Origin: Morchella semilibera
Taxonomy: Eukaryota > Ascomycota > Pezizomycetes > Pezizales > Morchellaceae
Reading direction: 5' to 3'
Length of the DNA stretch: 64,000 nt
Assembly: GCA_009192285.1 (NCBI GenBank)
Contig: WBVU01000005.1
Location: forward strand, 2,498,731-2,562,730
Part shown: piece by piece, positions 22,032 through 33,201 of the stretch
Numbering within the stretch: the stretch's first letter is position 1
How the letters are laid out: every line of letters begins with the position of its first letter
Position numbers and translations under genes: made by a program
Notes under the pieces: model-generated
Database searches by the model: none
The model's input: only the letters and a program-made list of their open reading frames with translations
What the model was told of the DNA's origin: nothing

Positions 22032-24086
22032 CTAGCACGGCTCAGAGCCGTCTCCACCCGCCCCCCCTGTATATCTCCCAAACCCCCTTCTCACCCCTCC
22101 CCGCCTAGTCGCACTCTCCGAACCTCTGCCACTCCCACTGCGTTTGCCCGCCTCTTCCTCCGCGCCGTCTCCTACTCTCACAGTCTGCAAACGCCCACCC
22201 CGCCCCCGCCCCCGCCCCCGCCCCCGCCCTGCCGCCGCCCCCGGGTTCCTACGGTCTATATATTCCTGCAGGCATAAGACCTCTCCAAATACTTCTACTT
22301 TGGCTGGCACGCGCGCCTGCGGTACGAACGTCAGCAGCGCCACCTTCGGTGAAAACATGCGCGGCTTCTCCATGAGCATGTCACAGAGCGCGGGGCTACT
22401 TTGTAACAGTTCCGTGTAGAGATCGTCGCTGTTGGTTTTGAAAGGCGGGTATAGGATCTTGAGTATGTTCTCGTGGGGCTTGGTCTCCGGGGTTGGGGTT
22501 GGTGCACTGCGGACGGTGGTTTGCCGCGGCTTTGCCTGTCCCCCGCTCGGCTGGCCTCTACGGCCAAGAAAATCGGCGACGTCCGAGGGGCTTGTGTGCG
22601 CGGCGTCGTGCCCGCCCTCACGGTCGGGGAAGATGCCCACCCACGTGTCTTTCAGGATGCCGACTGCGCCCTATAAACCGTGATGAAGATGGCCGTATTA
22701 GTAGAGAAAGAAACGGGCTGCATATAAATACAATACGATTAGGGTGCATACCAACGCCACATCCTCCAGCTGGCCGCCGCCCACAGCCCTCCGCATCCCG
22801 GCCACCAACGACGTCTCGCACCGCCGCTCGGCGGCTGCATCAAGTATCTCCTTAACCAGATGCCTCTCGTGTATCATGCCCGGGTCACGCTCGAGAAACT
22901 CTGGCCATCTCTTCCCCCGGAGGGCCTTGTGGTAAGTACTCCGTAGCATGTCCCGCGAGACGATATATACCTGCTGGTCTGGCAGGCCTTCCTTCCCCAG
23001 CCCCTCACTCACCTGCCGCTGGGTCTCCCCGACGAATTCATCGCGAAGTTTGGCATACAGCTTCAGGTTGTCTGTGATCTTTGCATGCTCTTCGTCGTAC
23101 TCCTTCATCGTATTGAGGATATGCATGTCCGCCTTGGACCGCACGATGAACAGCGGGACCCCGAACCGCGCGCAGTCCGCGACGATGCGCAGATCGATCT
23201 CCCCGAAACGGTCGCCGATCGCCAGCACGATCAGGTCAAAAACGTACAGCCCCTGCCGGATGAAGTAGTCCTTGTTGGGGATGCGCTGCGTGCCCGCGCC
23301 CGGCACGTCATACCACACCATCCACTTGCGCGGCGCCTCTTTCCCCGGGTCAGGATACCGCCCGATCTCGAGCGTCGTCTCGTTTGTGCCGGTCCGCGCT
23401 GCCCCAGTGTCGTCTTTGCGTAAGTTGAGGAAGGCGTTGATGATTGACGACTTGCCGCTGCCGGCCTGGCCGACGACGGCGAAGTGGAAGTTGCTGGTGT
23501 TGTACTGCGTTCTGACCATTGCCAAATCAAACTCTTGCCTTGTGGGCCATCGTAGTGGTCCGCCGAACCCTTTCTGATCTGCGAGCAGCGCAGCTTGTCC
23601 CCTCTTCTGCTTCTCTTGCTGCGACCTCTCTTGTGCCTCAAGTATCCGCCTCCTCCCCTCGAGCTCTCGTTTCTCCTCCGCAAACTTGGACCGGGCCTGC
23701 TCCTCCTCCTCCTGCCTTTTGCGGTTCCTCTCCTCTTCCGCCTTCATGGCCTCCTTCCTAGCTTCCTTTCTAGCCTCCTTCCTGGCCTCCTCCCGCTCTT
23801 TTGCAGCCCGCTTCTCCTGCTCCTCCCGCACTTTTGCAGCCCGCTCCTCCCACTCCTCCCACCCTTTTTCAGCCCGCCCCCCCCGCCCTTCCCGCTCTTT
23901 TTCAGCCCGCTCCTTCCGCTCCTCCCGCTCTTTCTCAGCCCGCTCCTCCCGCTCCTCCCGCTCCTCCCTCTCCGTCCGCTCCCGTGCCTCTCGCATGGTC
24001 TCGTTCTCCTTGGTGGGGCCCCAGAATAAGATCGTGATGAACACGACCGAGAGGATGACGATGGCCCCTATGGTGATGGGTTCCAT
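22032..24086 (-). CDS. Membrane-anchored coiled-coil IRG-like GTPase
   Basis: Two exons, 24086-22752 and 22670-22032, with intron 22751-22671 (GTATGC donor, CTAATAC branch site, ATAG acceptor), give 657 residues. Residues 4-22 are a hydrophobic anchor. Residues 28-170 are a highly charged Glu/Arg/Ala/Lys coiled coil built of degenerate hexads. The GTPase domain has G1 GQAGSGKSS (206-214), a TGTNETT segment in the G2 region, G3 DVPG (260-263) and G4 RSKAD (316-320). GDRFGEIDLRIVADCARFGV, between G3 and G4, matches the RFxxxD segment of immunity-related GTPases. Exon 2 ends with a Gly/Arg tail (GRGRGRGRGRGG). IRG proteins act on membranes in vertebrate defence and organelle remodelling; the fungal role is unknown. 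The orientation of the N-terminal anchor suggests a cytosolic GTPase domain on an internal membrane. Confidence is high for the GTPase class and moderate for IRG. Confidence 0.8.
22201..22244 (-). repeat. GC-rich hexanucleotide repeat inside the GTPase coding sequence
   Basis: On the plus strand CGCCCC is repeated about five times and then decays. On the coding strand this is a G-rich tract coding alternating Gly-Arg. It could vary in length without breaking the frame, and its four or more G runs could form a G-quadruplex. Confidence 0.7.
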
Positions 24087-25190
24087 TGAGCTGTGAAGAG
24101 GGGGTGGGGGGGTGGTGAGGGCGTCTATTACTTTGTCTAGCGCAGAAACTGACAGACCTATATTAGTACCTCCACTCGCAGCTACCGTAGACCCTTACCA
24201 GCAAAAGAACGGTGTATATCTCTCTATCAGTCGCCCCGATACCAGTATTTGAACAAAGCGAGGCCAGGAAGAAAGACGAAGAAGCTGTATTGTGTAGAGG
24301 AGACCTGAAAGCGGGGGGAAAATGCACCCCCGCGGCGCATTTTTCAGGCAGCCACCTAAGAACCGCCTGTTGAGTAATCTGCAGGCGGTTTAGGCGTCGT
24401 CGCACGGCGGCCTATTGCATCCTGAGACAGATCATTTCAGGATTTCAATGCGTTGCCAACACAGGATAAGCAGACCTGGTCTACGCCCTTCAGCCAATCG
24501 TGAAGGAGTTTTTGCGGTAGAGTAAGGTAGGTGTGCATTCCCGCCAAATCCTGAGGCTCCAAATCTTGGTGGTATGCAGACCCAGCTGTGTTTAAAAATG
24601 CTATGAAACTACTAATAGCGGGCGGAAACTTGCTATATTTAGACTCACCGAAAGCACTGGGAGGCCCCGAGGCAGCTCCATGCTTCGGACTGCAGTTTCA
24701 AGACCTAAAGGTTCTAGGACAAGAGGGCCTTTCTTCCCCGTTGCTTGCTACCTAACAGGCAATTTAAAGTATTCATTGGTAGAGGGTTAGTATATAACGG
24801 AAAGCAGCTTCTACCATATGCTATCCACACGAAAAGCAGGCTGTCGCCAAGAACTAAATAGTTAGACTCAGATGTTGTTGGCTAATACGCTCTATGATAT
24901 ACAATCGATACGATGTTGATTCTATTATGTTTATATGATCATCCGGAGAGTCTTGGTTGTCCCGCCATAAGTGCCTGGGTCTTGTTCTTGTGTTATTTTG
25001 AGGATATAAAGCCCTACTATTCTGCCTCCCCTAACCATGAAAGCCATTTCGCGCTGAAAAACTACATGTACCGATGAGGTATAAGCAGCGTGACAAGTGA
25101 AATTAATTTAATTTATTTGCGGCGCACACAAACAGCGGGCTTACAAACTCTACCGAAAGAGATGAGGAGAGGCTCTTGGAATATATTTAT

Positions 25191-25745
25191 TCCTGGCCTC
25201 CTTCCTGGCATCCTCCCGCTCTTTTGCAGCCCGCTCCTCACTCCTCATCTACTCCTCGCTCCTCATCTACTCCTCCCTCCTCATCTACCCCTCCCTCCTC
25301 CTCTGCTCCTCCCACCTCCTCTGCTCCTCCCTCCACCTCTGCTCCTCCCTCCTCATCTGCTCCTCCCTCCTCATCAGCTCCTCCCTCCACATCTGCTCCT
25401 CCCTCTTCATCTTCTCCTCCCTCTTCATCAGCTCCTCCCTCCACATCTGCTCCTCCCTCCTCATCTGCTCCTCCCTCCTCATCAGCTCCTCCCTCCTCAT
25501 CTGCTCATCCCTCCTCATCTGCTCCTCCATCCTCATCAGCTCCTCCCTCCTCATCTGCTCATCCCTCCTCATCTGCTCCTCCCTCGACATCTGCTCCTCC
25601 CTCCTCATCTGCTCCCGTGCCTTTTGGATGGTCCCGTTCTCCTTGGTGGGGCCCTCGAGTAAGATCGCGATGGACACGATCGAGAGGATGACTATGATGA
25701 TGGGGATTATTGGAAGGGGGGGGGGGTGAGGGCGTCTATTACTTT
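25191..25745 (-). pseudogene. GTPase-less remnant: membrane segment plus expanded coiled coil
   Basis: Counterpart of the N-terminus of the IRG-like gene. The hydrophobic segment IIIVILSIVSIAILL and the following GPTKENGTIQKAREQ match copy A, but the start Met is lost. The coiled-coil region has turned into about 20 copies of an 18-bp unit coding hexads such as RREEQM (about 25248-25620). The reading frame stays open through these repeats and ends shortly after the duplication junction, without GTPase domain. Probably a pseudogene, although an open frame of 235 codons survives, so a short product from another start cannot be excluded. Confidence 0.65.
25248..25620. repeat. 18-bp minisatellite, about 20 units
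   Basis: Units of the type CTGCTCCTCCCTCCTCAT with a few variants. They derive from the hexad coiled coil seen less regularly in copy A. The 18-bp period keeps the reading frame. On the plus strand it creates a long artificial Ser/Pro frame. Confidence 0.85.
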
Positions 25746-27089
25746 GTCTAGCGCAGAACCTGACAGACCCATTAGCACTCCTCCACTCGCAGCTACCGTA
25801 GACCCTTACCAGAAAAAGAACGGTGTATATCTCTCTATCAGTCGCCCCGCTATCGGTGTTTGAGCAAAGCGAGGCCGGGGGGGGGGGGGCGGAGAAGTTG
25901 TACTGTGGTGTAGGGGAGACCTGAAAGTGGGGGGGAACAGCATTTATTTGTGATGCACCCCACCGCGGGGCAGTTTTCAGGCAGCCACCCAAGAACTACC
26001 TATTGAGTAATCTGCGGGCGGTTTGGGTGTCGTCGCACTGCCGACCTATGACGGCCTATTACATCCTGAGACAGCACCCTTTCAGGATTTCAATGCAGTG
26101 CAGAATGAGGAGTCAACACAGAGGTTTCTTATTGGCTAGGACTAAAAGCACTAGGAACCAAGGTAGAGACAACGGCCCCGAGGCAGCTCCATGCCTCAGA
26201 CTGCAGTTTCAAGACCTAAAGGTTCTAGGAAGAGGGGACTTTCTTCGGCGTTGCTTGCTGGCTAACAGGTAATTTAGAGTACTCCTAGGTAGAGGGTTAG
26301 TATTTATATAATGGAAAGCAGCTTCTACCTGTGGCTGGGTACATTGGAGGGTCTACGTAGCTACTTATACAGAGCTCCACTACCGAAATCCGGCACTACC
26401 TCTGCCACGAAACAATAGAGCGAGTGGAATTAGGTGTTTGGTCAATCAGCAGAAGACCGCCTGCAATACGTAATTAGCTGTAAACTCATTCTTCATACCA
26501 CCAGTAAACCAGTCCAGGCGCGAATTATGTACTAAATAGAGCGCCTAACCGAGCACCTCTGCAGGTAGGTTGCTGTGCAGGCAGCCAACAGGTAGCCTCA
26601 AACAAAGAAACGAGGCTTGATGTAGGCTGAATTAAAAATCTGAACCCCCCTCTGTTCAGATTCAGAATCTAGAATCTAAATTAGGGATTAAATGGCTGGA
26701 TAGTTACAAAATATTGTTGCGTTGCCACCCGCGCCACAAACTGTGGCTGACGAGATGGATCAACACCTCCCGGGGTACCATTGATCTGACCAGATTCCCT
26801 TCTGAGGCAAACAATAGAAACTCAGCGGAGACAAAACCTATTTTACACCAGGCAAGAGGAAACACATCGGGGGTTGAAATTCCTGAAAATTATTGTATAT
26901 CACTCGGCTTGAGAGGATCTTCCACAAGACTATATTAACAGAATGTGCATGGGTTTCCACCATAAACGCGGGCTAATTATTCGAAACGTAGGGGACAATA
27001 ATTTTGACGGCGAGGCGCATGTACAGTACTGTTGTATATACTCATAGGTCTCATAATTTAGTTGAAACCCTACTACTCTAACAATTACC

Positions 27090-27345
27090 TTACCGGCCAT
27101 ATCCGGCGATATCTTACGAGAATTCTAAGCATGGAATATCACTCGGTGTTTCTTGAGCCTCATGTAAGTGTGGTGCCCCCGACCATAAAGGTGATAGCGA
27201 AAGCAATATATCAAAACCCCGTTTATATATATCTTCTAAAGGTTGTATAGACAGATTATGTTTGTCTGTTTTTGTTATGAAGTTACTAGTGTACGTAAAA
27301 AAACGCCAAGACTTGGTGAAGTGGGACAGTATTATATGTACCCAT
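27090..27345 (+). other. Relic related to the open frame at 44.1 kb
   Basis: CTTGGTGAAGTGGGACAGTA and the bases around it match 44180-44222 (C in place of T at one position), with looser similarity upstream (AGTGTGGTGCC... then a GTGATAGCG/CTGATGGCG segment). No frame is open. The MITE at 27349 begins right where the similarity ends. It is a dispersed sequence of unknown origin. Confidence 0.4.
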
Positions 27346-27348
27346 TTA

Positions 27349-27683
27349 ACGTGTTTCACCGGGTAAGCAATCAACCATGACAACAGGACTTTAAAAATTT
27401 CGGATTTTGAGGCTGGAGCAAATCAAGTGTCCAAAAACACCCTTAAGATATCTTTTAATTATTTCAGATGAATTTGCTAAGGTTAAGTGATATCATAATA
27501 CATAATTTCTTCCCCTCCTTTTTGGTCTTTTGAAAGTACCCCCACCACACTATCCTAAGTATTATCACCCAAAAACAACAAAAAGTACTTCCAACATATT
27601 AGACTGAACTTTAGTCCTACCATCCTTCATCAACGGGGCCCGATTGCTTTCCCGGTGGCGATCGCTTTCCCGGTGAAACACGT
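27349..27683. mobile_element. MITE family 2, copy A (TA-flanked)
   Basis: About 335 bp with ends ACGTGTTTCACCGGG and its inverse, followed inward by AAGCAATC and, inverted, AAGCGATC. TA flanks both sides (27347-27348 and 27684-27685). It shares nearly its whole length with 40251-40647. No coding capacity, so a non-autonomous Tc1/mariner/pogo-type element. Confidence 0.8.
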
Positions 27684-28111
27684 TATACCCTCACCTGAGC
27701 GGAACAGCAGTTTCCAGCTGCAAGTCAATCAGTTCAATTTGATTATCTCAAAAACATCACGAGTGGCTAAACCTGTTCCAACTGAAATAGCGACATGTCA
27801 CCTTTAAGAGAGGGCGCACCATAGCTGGGAGGTATTGACTATATAATTTATAGCTATATATGTAGGCGCCCGAGGGCTATGGTAAAAGGTTTCCTCCCAC
27901 TCTCTGGAGACAGGGTATAATTTACCTCGTCAATAAAGAATTAATGACTAAATAGAAAGTTAACGTAGTGTTTATAAAAATACATAGTCCTCCCGAATCA
28001 TGAATATGATTGGTCCCCACTGTAAAATATTTTCAAAGTGGGGAGCTCTGACCGTATATTTATAATTATCAACAGGACAGGATATGAAAAATATATGGGG
28101 CTAGGGTCTTT

Positions 28112-28235
28112 ACCTACTCGTCTACCAGGGTAAGAACCAGAAAATGCGAAAGGATTATTTGTATGGCAGAACGTTGCCACTCAAATTATCCTTGACCTTG
28201 TCACTCGCATTTTCTGGTTCTTCTGCTTCATAACA
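28112..28235. mobile_element. MITE family 1, copy 2
   Basis: Inverted AAGAACCAGAAAATGCG arms surround the family core GGATTATTTGTAT. The outer arms have drifted and no longer pair well. The core aligns with the copy at 2076 (ACTC or CACT just inside the right arm, TTATCC..TG..CTT in the middle). Confidence 0.65.
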
Positions 28236-28802
28236 ACCAATCTATGGATTTTTGTGTCAACCGAACAGTCCTGGATTCCGCGAGTCTCAACAGCCCATGA
28301 GAAAGGGTTTATATCGCGGCAGTCAGGTCATATCTAATAAACGGGTTTGCCAAAGGATGTAAATGCTAAGATCTTATCTTATCTCGCTCATCAGATAACT
28401 GATATCCGATGGATCCTTCGCTTATGGAAACATTGGCCAAGACAAATCCTTTGTTCCTTCTCCCTTTGTTTCTTTTCTCCATCTTCGATCACTTCTCCAT
28501 CGTCACTTCTCCATCCCCACCACACCTGTACCTACATACTATACTACATCATACCTACCTACTCTAGAGGACGACTGTCTCTCCGGTGCCATGGCTCATA
28601 TGAATCCTTTCAACGTGGAACTCTGTTTCGTTTCTGATGTGAAACAAACAAATTGCCATCTTTGTTGAGGTCTTTGGCAAATATTTAAACTACCTTCCAC
28701 CACCCCCCCCCCCCCAAACAACCTTCTCGCCCATACTTACTTCTCTTCCCGTATACGTGTATCTTCTACTTCTCCTTCTCCTCATCCTCACCCCCATCCT
28801 CC

Positions 28803-30933
28803 ATGTCTCTTCTAACCACTGCCCCTGATCTCAACACCTTGACCACCGAGTATTTCGCTACTCGCCCCCCCTCGCAATGGGACTTCCAGTCCTACCTTAC
28901 AGACATGAGGAGACTCCACCCAGCCCTCAAACTTGGTGAAGTCAACTCCCGCTTCTACACGGCTCTGAAGAAAATCGCTTACTCTGCAACTTCCTCGGCC
29001 CCGGCTACCTCAAAAGCGCTCTTACTTATGAATCAGGTGGAACAGAGGTCACATAGACGTGTATGTATATACCATCCCCCTGTGTGCTCCTGGGGGTCTG
29101 TTCGGGGTTTGGTTTCCCTGCGCTGTGATTGTGTTATGCAGCCCAGTGCTAGCAGCAGCCCAGTGCTAGCAGCAGCCCAGTGCTAGCAGCAGCCCAGTGC
29201 TAGCAGCAGCCCAGTGCTAGCAGCAGCCCAGTGCTAGCAGCAGCCCAGTGCTAGCAGCAGCCCAGTGCTAGCAGCAGCCCAGTGCTAGCAGCGGCCCAGT
29301 GCCAGCCCTTGCGGTCCAGCGCCATGACTTGTGTGTTACTGACGGGTGTGCTGTCCTAGGGTATAAAAGTGAATCGAGGACAACAAGAGTGTTTTGTTAA
29401 TCATGGTAAAGTGATTATAGCCCAAGGGGGCACTATCATCGAAGACCAGCGGGTTGGCAGGAGCCAGCACATCACCGGGACCACCAGCGGAACCGTTAGG
29501 GAAACCGCCAGCGGGAGCATCTCGGCCGCGGGCGCGGGGCAAGGGCGACGTCTCGGGCCCATGCCGGGGCGCGCGTCTGCAACTACACTATACGAAGTCT
29601 CTGATGAAGGTGAGGAGGACCAGTACGAAGACGAGAATGAAGAGGGCGGGGGTGAGGGCGAGGGCGAGAGCGAGCAGGTGAAGGAGGAGGGCTGGGAAGA
29701 GAATGGTGTCCCTAGTGGCAAGCATGATGGCCTAGATACCCGCGATACCGACGCCGGCCCGACGGCCGCTCCCGCCGAGTCAGCCCCGTCGAGTACTAAT
29801 CGACTCAACGCCTTCCTCAACTCTTTCTCTACAATGCGGGGAGCCGATAAGCGAACCTTTACGTGCTCTGGGCGCGTCCTCGAGGACCTAATACATGCAG
29901 GCGTCACCGCCGATCCGGACGCCGCCGGGGATGCCCTCGATTGGGTTATCGACCTGAAAGCCGACAACGTCCCCGGGTGGTTCTCACCATCTGAACTTGA
30001 AGAAATTCGCTCGTGGCTACCGCCGACTCCAGAGGTCGATCAATACTTTACGTATGCCCGTCACCGGTATGATAAGGTATTCCTTGGCCTAACCCCCCCC
30101 CCCCCCCCCAAAAGTCCACACTTACAGAACTTCAGAAATCCAGTATCATCGCCCTCCGCGAGACCTCTGAATCAAAGCCCACTCCCCCCGATACGCCATA
30201 CGACCGCAAACGCACCTTCAATGCCACCTACGTCAACGCTGCCGTCACCTCCCTCCTCTCCACGATTGAACAGAGCGCTACCAACGAGTCCTTTGGCTCC
30301 CCGCAGAGTCACCGCGAGGGGTGGTATGTGTCAAAGATCTGGAGCATGGTCCTAGACCACTGTCTGGACGACCTGGACAACTTCACGGTGTCACGTACTG
30401 ATATCGCGTCGAAGGTGGGGTGTCCGGGGCGGAGGTTTGATGCAATGTTCTTGGCGGGGGGTGTGGGGGTGGATGTGGCGGAGGTGGGGGCGGTGGAGAT
30501 GGCAAGGTCAGGGGATGTGTCGGGCGTGGGAAAGAGGCAAGGAGATCAGGGAACGTTGAGGGAGCTTATGAAGGCGATGGTGCAGGCGCTGTGGAAAATG
30601 TCGAGGTGTGATGATGAGGCGGGAAGGAAGCTCCAGGTTGTCGGTGTGCAGCAAGTTGGTGAGTTTATCCCCCCTTGTCGTGCCCAATGCGGCGGCGGCT
30701 GACGGATGCATACAGGATTCCACATACGCATATCGGCCATGTGCGCCGTGAGCAGAGGCGTCTTTGTCCTGCGGCCGGGGACGTGGAGGGCGGTCCCAAA
30801 TAAGCTGGAGAACTTTGAGACGGTGTTTGATGTGCTGCAGGCGGTCGTTGTGATGAAGGCGATTGTGAGGCACACGGTGGAGGTGTTGAGAGGGCATGCG
30901 AAGGCCAAGGCGAGCGGAAATTTTGAGCTTTAG
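28803..30933 (+). CDS. Nuclease-like protein of an unnamed paralogous pair, member 1
   Basis: Four exons give 571 residues: 28803-29060, 29360-30076, 30136-30658 and 30716-30933. Donors are GTATGT, GTATTC and GTGAGT; acceptors are CCTAG, TTCAG and TACAG; all phases agree. Intron 1 (299 bp) holds a perfect minisatellite and intron 2 a 16-17 C tract. The N-terminal module (FATRPPSQWDFQSYLTDM) recurs in member 2 at 35178. The middle is acidic and disordered (EGEEDQYEDENEE), then comes a helical module SGRVLEDLIHAGV...LDWVID...GWFSPSELEEIRSWLP, also shared with member 2. The C-terminal part has GWYVSKIW, RRFDAMF and EVGAVE before a helix. The D...E-x(4)-E order recalls PD-(D/E)XK nucleases but the Lys is absent, so activity is uncertain. 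No signal peptide is seen. Function unknown. Confidence 0.7.
29138..29307. repeat. 17-bp minisatellite in intron 1
   Basis: Nine perfect units of CAGCCCAGTGCTAGCAG and a tenth degenerate one. The identity of the units means a recent expansion. It lies wholly inside intron 29061-29359; 17 bp is not a multiple of three, in line with an intron. Confidence 0.9.
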
Positions 30934-31889
30934 ACCTGCTCAGATGAGCGCTGGGCTTCCTTATCTCCATGTTAGGCCCTGGTGCGTTGTCTCTATATAT
31001 GGAGCTCACGAGGGGCTAAATACGGAGCACGTACTATTACTTGGTCTCGTTATAATACTAAGTTTCGCGAGTCCAGTCCCATTTTATGATTTTTAAGTAT
31101 TTTAGCCTTTGATGTATATTCTCTATCGCTACTAAGTTCTATTGTTTCCCTCAGAAGGAGATCTACGTCACCCTCCGGTACAAATAACTTGCCAAAAAAA
31201 TATTTTCCCCTCCATTCTAAACAGCTAGCTCGCATTTATTGTGGAAATCCATGCACGCTCTGTTAATATGCATGTCTCGTGGAAGGTCACCAGCCTTCAA
31301 GAGTTGGCGTACTAAAGCTTCCGCTATAGACATTCGCTCCCCAGCTATCCGAGTGCCTCCAGGGCCTCGCGCTAGAGGATCCCAGCATGCACCACGCTAG
31401 TCCGTACCCTGGCGCTCCGTAATGTCGAGAAACAAACGATCCGGGAATGGGGCAAGGGGGAGATGGGAAAGAGGGTACTATCATTCACTAGGTATTGACG
31501 GACACTGGTTAAAGGACAGGGGCTTTTTGGCCAATAAGAACAGATTAAGTGGACCTGGCTACCCCTCTTTTGTGGGATCCATCAAAGTTCAGTATCCATC
31601 ATCACCTCGTGAACGACAATAGATTGTAGTGGCTGAAGCCCGCTGTTTGTTTTTTGTGTGATGATGCACGGTGTGACATGTCATTTTGTATGTATTGTAT
31701 GGTTCTAAGCGATAGTTCCCCTCTCTACAATCTAATAGAGCTAGAATAATTTTCCAGGCTTCAGTTGTCGCAGTAGGTGTCTAGTAGAGCTTCGGTATCT
31801 TCATGTGTCGTTCTTAGTCAAACACCCTACTCGTGCCCGACTAATCATATTACAGGAACTTTCAATAATCTACATATAACTAGTAAGTA

Positions 31890-31971
31890 CAGCGAGAGGT
31901 AATAAGTGATGGAACGCACTGGGACTACAAATCAGGTACTGCCGTGTTCCATCATTTATTACCTGCCGCTG
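31890..31971. mobile_element. MITE family 3, copy A (82 bp, TA-flanked)
   Basis: Ends CAGCGAGAGGTAATAAGTGA and, inverted, CAGCGGCAGGTAATAAATGA, each followed by TGGAAC. TA flanks both sides (31888-31889, 31972-31973). The same family occurs at 43030-43162. Confidence 0.75.
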
Positions 31972-32030
31972 TACATAATAGGTGTAATCCAGTACATAAG
32001 ATAATAGAGATAATAGATAATAGATAATAG

Positions 32031-32188
32031 ACTTCCCGTAGAAAATTTAGAACCTAGATTTTCTGGCAAGGCTCACGAACAACCAATCATATTACTGCTT
32101 TCCAGTCTCTGAAGTTTAGAAACCTGAACCGACCCCTCCCCCCCTCTATTCAGATTCAGATTCTGGAATCTAAATTTTCACGGGAAGT
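32031..32188. mobile_element. Small inverted-repeat element in a microsatellite
   Basis: Ends ACTTCCCGTAGAAAATTTAG and, inverted, ACTTCCCGTGAAAATTTAG. It sits within an ATAGATA-rich tract. The inner segment CAGATTCAGA...GGAATCTAAATT also occurs at 26655-26690. The target duplication is unclear because the flanks are simple repeats. Confidence 0.6.
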
Positions 32189-32840
32189 CATCCAATAGAT
32201 AATAAGATCTAGATAATAGATAATAGAATAGATACTGAATATTGATTTTCTCAGGAATGTTGGCAAGTAGCATTAAATATTTGATTTCCTATAAGAGGAG
32301 CAATAGATATGGGAAAAGTAAGAATTTACCTGCATAGCTCGCTAACAAAGCGAAACTGTCTTGGCACCCTTTTTCTGAGGTACCTAAGCTACCTGCCCGG
32401 TTCATTTATGTCTACCCAACCAGGGTCCCGTGAGATACTGGAGACCGTGTTTAAAACAGGCAAAATACTCAAGCTGTTGGAAACTGATGTTTATGACTGC
32501 ATGATACTCCGGATGACATAAGCAGAAAATGCGGGTGTGTCTTTTTTTGGGGGGGATAGACTTGTTTCTGCCCTCTTCCTATGTTGGTGCTTAATAACGT
32601 TTATTACCGTGTTTCTTACTCCCAGTATCTTACCCTTGTATATTTGACGGACCCTAGTGGGGTAGTTATTAGGCTAGCTGTTGGTAAGAAATTGCTCCAA
32701 AGTAGAAATGATCTTTTAACGGAGGGTGACGAGCGTCAGTACCGCCATTACTATAAGCAGACCTGATTTACGCCCTTCAACCAATCGTGAAGGAGGTAAT
32801 CCCCGGCCCGAGATAGCTAATCTTTCGAGTTTTTGCGGTA

Positions 32841-33165
32841 GTAGAGACTTTGCGCAAATGGAGCTAGCTCCATTTCCGGTAACCTGATTGATGCCGATCA
32901 CATAACCTGCTAATCAGATAATCGAAATATACAGCGGTGGGGAAAATTATTGTAGAAACAGGGGCCTAAAAACAGGGTTTAGATGGCTGCCCCAGCCAAT
33001 AGGACTCGCACCATACTTCTAGAGTACTACGGGTGTAGGGGTAAGTCTGTAGACACCTACTGCTGTTGCAACCACGACCGCTGTCTACAGTCTTACCCCT
33101 ACACCCGTAGTACAATAATTTCCCCCATCGCTGTAGAGCTGCCTCTATTTGCGCAAAGTCCCTAC
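32841..33165. mobile_element. MITE-like element with GACTTTGCGCAAAT ends and a nested insertion
   Basis: Left end GTAGAGACTTTGCGCAAATG and inverted right end GTAGGGACTTTGCGCAAATA, about 24 bp each. The palindromic element 33027-33110 sits inside. A solo copy of the same end occurs at 47055-47080. Flanks do not show a clean TA duplication. Confidence 0.55.
33027..33110. mobile_element. 84-bp near-perfect palindromic MITE (TA-flanked)
   Basis: Arms of 28 bp start CTACGGGTGTAGGGGTAAG on each strand and differ at one base. TA flanks both sides (33025-33026, 33111-33112). The high arm identity suggests a young insertion. Diverged relatives of one arm lie in the repeats at 49.8 and 52.7 kb (GCGGGTGTAAGGTAAGCCTG). 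Confidence 0.8.
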
Positions 33166-33201
33166 TTTCGGTCAAGTTTAGGTGGACCCGTAGGAAGCCT
33201 T

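Larger units (their letters stand above)
21427..24815. repeat. Tandem segmental duplication, copy A (complete)
   Basis: About 3.4 kb starting near AGCAGGCCGTCGCC and ending near AGCAGCTTCTACC. It is followed directly by copy B (24826-26327), which shares both ends and long internal stretches (for example 21440-21800 with 24840-25190, and 24090-24800 with 25720-26320). It contains the whole IRG-like GTPase gene. Confidence 0.8.
24826..26327. repeat. Tandem segmental duplication, copy B (internally deleted)
   Basis: Second copy of the 21427-24815 unit. At about 25191 the sequence jumps from what corresponds to about 21808 in copy A to what corresponds to about 23770, so roughly 2 kb with the GTPase domain and second exon is gone. 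The right part follows copy A to near 26327. Confidence 0.8.
26328..28802. other. Intergenic with two MITEs and a gene relic
   Basis: No intact gene. It contains a relic (27090-27345), a MITE (27349-27683) and a MITE family 1 copy (28112-28235), plus at 26640-26680 a scrap like the inner part of the element at 32031-32188. The last 500 bp are the pyrimidine-rich leader region of the next gene. Confidence 0.45.

Noticed and set aside
23595-24096. Leu/Pro- and Ser-rich plus-strand frames
   Set aside because: Antisense of the Glu/Arg-rich coiled coil of the GTPase gene; composition explains them.
25090-25691. Plus-strand Ser/Pro repeat frames
   Set aside because: Antisense readings of the 18-bp minisatellite; they share no other feature of a gene.
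29138-29307. CRISPR-like array
   Set aside because: Head-to-tail 17-bp units without spacers, inside a fungal intron: a minisatellite.
30077-30135. Frameshift at the C tract of nuclease-like gene 1
   Set aside because: A 59-bp intron with GTATTC donor, CCTAAC branch site and TTCAG acceptor explains the frame change and keeps phase.
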